Positions 5,870-6,397 of a stretch of 6,397 nt of DNA are shown piece by piece. Within the stretch, counting starts at the first letter, position 1, and the number at the start of each line of letters is the position of its first letter. The position numbers and the translations under genes are program-made. The stretch is from Planctomycetota bacterium (GTDB lineage Bacteria; Planctomycetota; Phycisphaerae; Tepidisphaerales; Tepidisphaeraceae). The DNA lies in assembly GCA_029777755.1 (NCBI GenBank), contig JAKORQ010000485.1, forward strand, positions 1-6,397, given 5' to 3'. Under the pieces are notes generated by a model. The model was not told the origin of the DNA. It saw nothing but the letters and a program-made list of their open reading frames with translations, and ran no database searches.

Positions 5870-6397
5870 CTACAGACCCTCGTGATCCGTTACCACCTGG
5901 GCCTTTTCCACCAGCAGGTAGTTACGGCCCTGGAACGTGGTGATCCTTCCCGTCACGGAAAAACGCAAGTCGAGTCCTGCTCGCTCCAGCGCCGTTTCCA
6001 TCTGCTCCAGCCGCTTATTCGGGATCAGTACCACCGGGGGCTCGGTCAAGCCTCTGTTATCGGCGTCGAAGGCGAACAGCGGCCACTGCCCTTCCTCATT
6101 CCAATGCAGTCGGCCAACCCGCTGCACCAGCATCTCTCCTTCGCGGCGCAACGGCTGCGCCGGCATATCCGGGACAATACCCGTCGGCTGTGCGGTGGCG
6201 GAAATCTCGCTCTCGGGAACAGTCAGGGGCGGAGCCATCCTCGGCCGGGGACGCAGCAATTGCTCCAGCGCCGCCTCCGGATCCACCGGCCCGGTCGTGG
6301 GCATGAGAACTGCATCGGTTTGTGCCGTAGTTGGCTGATCGGCGACTTCCTCCTGCCCTGGGTCAAGGTGCCCAGGTTCTTCCTCAGCAACGCCATC
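5870..6397 (-). CDS. Unrecognised protein, C-terminal 175 residues (runs off right edge)
   Basis: The frame is open to the window edge. The internal ATG at 6302-6304 is not a convincing start, because the 31 codons before it continue in frame with the same acidic, Pro/Gln/Thr-rich composition. The visible part has a low-complexity linker of about 85 residues rich in Pro, Glu and Ala, then a compact domain of about 80 residues. That domain has alternating hydrophobic stretches: LVQRVGRLHW, WPLFAFDAD, PPVVLIPNKRLEQME, LRFSVTGRITTFQGRNYLL. The strand pattern, with the ending Thr-Phe-Gln-Gly-Arg-Asn-Tyr-Leu-Leu, suggests a small beta barrel, possibly OB-like. I recall similar C-termini in planctomycete hypothetical proteins but cannot name a family. 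A signal peptide or membrane anchor would lie outside the window. Its stop is 3 bp before the BatA-like gene, so the two are probably made together and may share an envelope function. Confidence 0.7.
   Translation of the reverse strand, partial: DGVAEEEPGHLDPGQEEVADQPTTAQTDAVLMPTTGPVDPEAALEQLLRPRPRMAPPLTVPESEISATAQPTGIVPDMPAQPLRREGEMLVQRVGRLHWNEEGQWPLFAFDADNRGLTEPPVVLIPNKRLEQMETALERAGLDLRFSVTGRITTFQGRNYLLVEKAQVVTDHEGL

Noticed and set aside
5190..5885. Plus-strand open frame (231 codons) opposite the BatA-like gene
   Set aside because: Its product is Ser/Arg-rich with no motif, and the opposite strand has membrane helices and a coherent domain order.

Overview
The window (GC-rich, roughly 60% by eye) looks like a bacterial chromosome segment. 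It probably comes from Planctomycetota, perhaps a Phycisphaerae-like lineage. That guess rests on the BatA-type double-membrane-helix protein, the style of its upstream partner, and the resemblance of the MATE N-terminus to planctomycete proteins as I remember them. It is an inference, not a database result. No transposon, phage gene, CRISPR array, tRNA or rRNA was seen.

Layout, left to right. (1) At the left edge, on the minus strand, is the first ~101 residues of a MATE-family multidrug/cation antiporter. It starts at TTG, has a plausible promoter of its own, and has a very stable hairpin over its ribosome binding site. (2) Upstream of it on the minus strand is a full-length dihydroxy-acid dehydratase (ilvD) of the three-cysteine, [2Fe-2S] type. 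(3) A 182-bp divergent intergenic region holds two adjacent perfect inverted repeats. (4) On the plus strand is a second full-length ilvD, of the Bacillus/E. coli-like type. It lacks the first cluster cysteine and has an extra cysteine in the CPTCGSC motif, as in [4Fe-4S]-type enzymes. A 13-bp-stem terminator follows it. (5) A convergent gap of about 240 bp has no gene. (6) Two minus-strand genes enter from the right edge: the C-terminal part of an unrecognised protein and, 3 bp after its stop, a 522-residue BatA-like membrane protein with a degenerate von Willebrand A domain.

The centrepiece is the head-to-head pair of dihydroxy-acid dehydratases. Both should catalyse the same step of isoleucine/valine (and so leucine and pantothenate) synthesis, but with clusters expected to differ in oxygen stability. 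A shared regulatory region between them suggests the cell may choose or balance isoenzymes by oxygen, iron or branched-chain amino-acid status. The right-hand gene pair belongs to an unrelated cell-envelope operon that continues outside the window.
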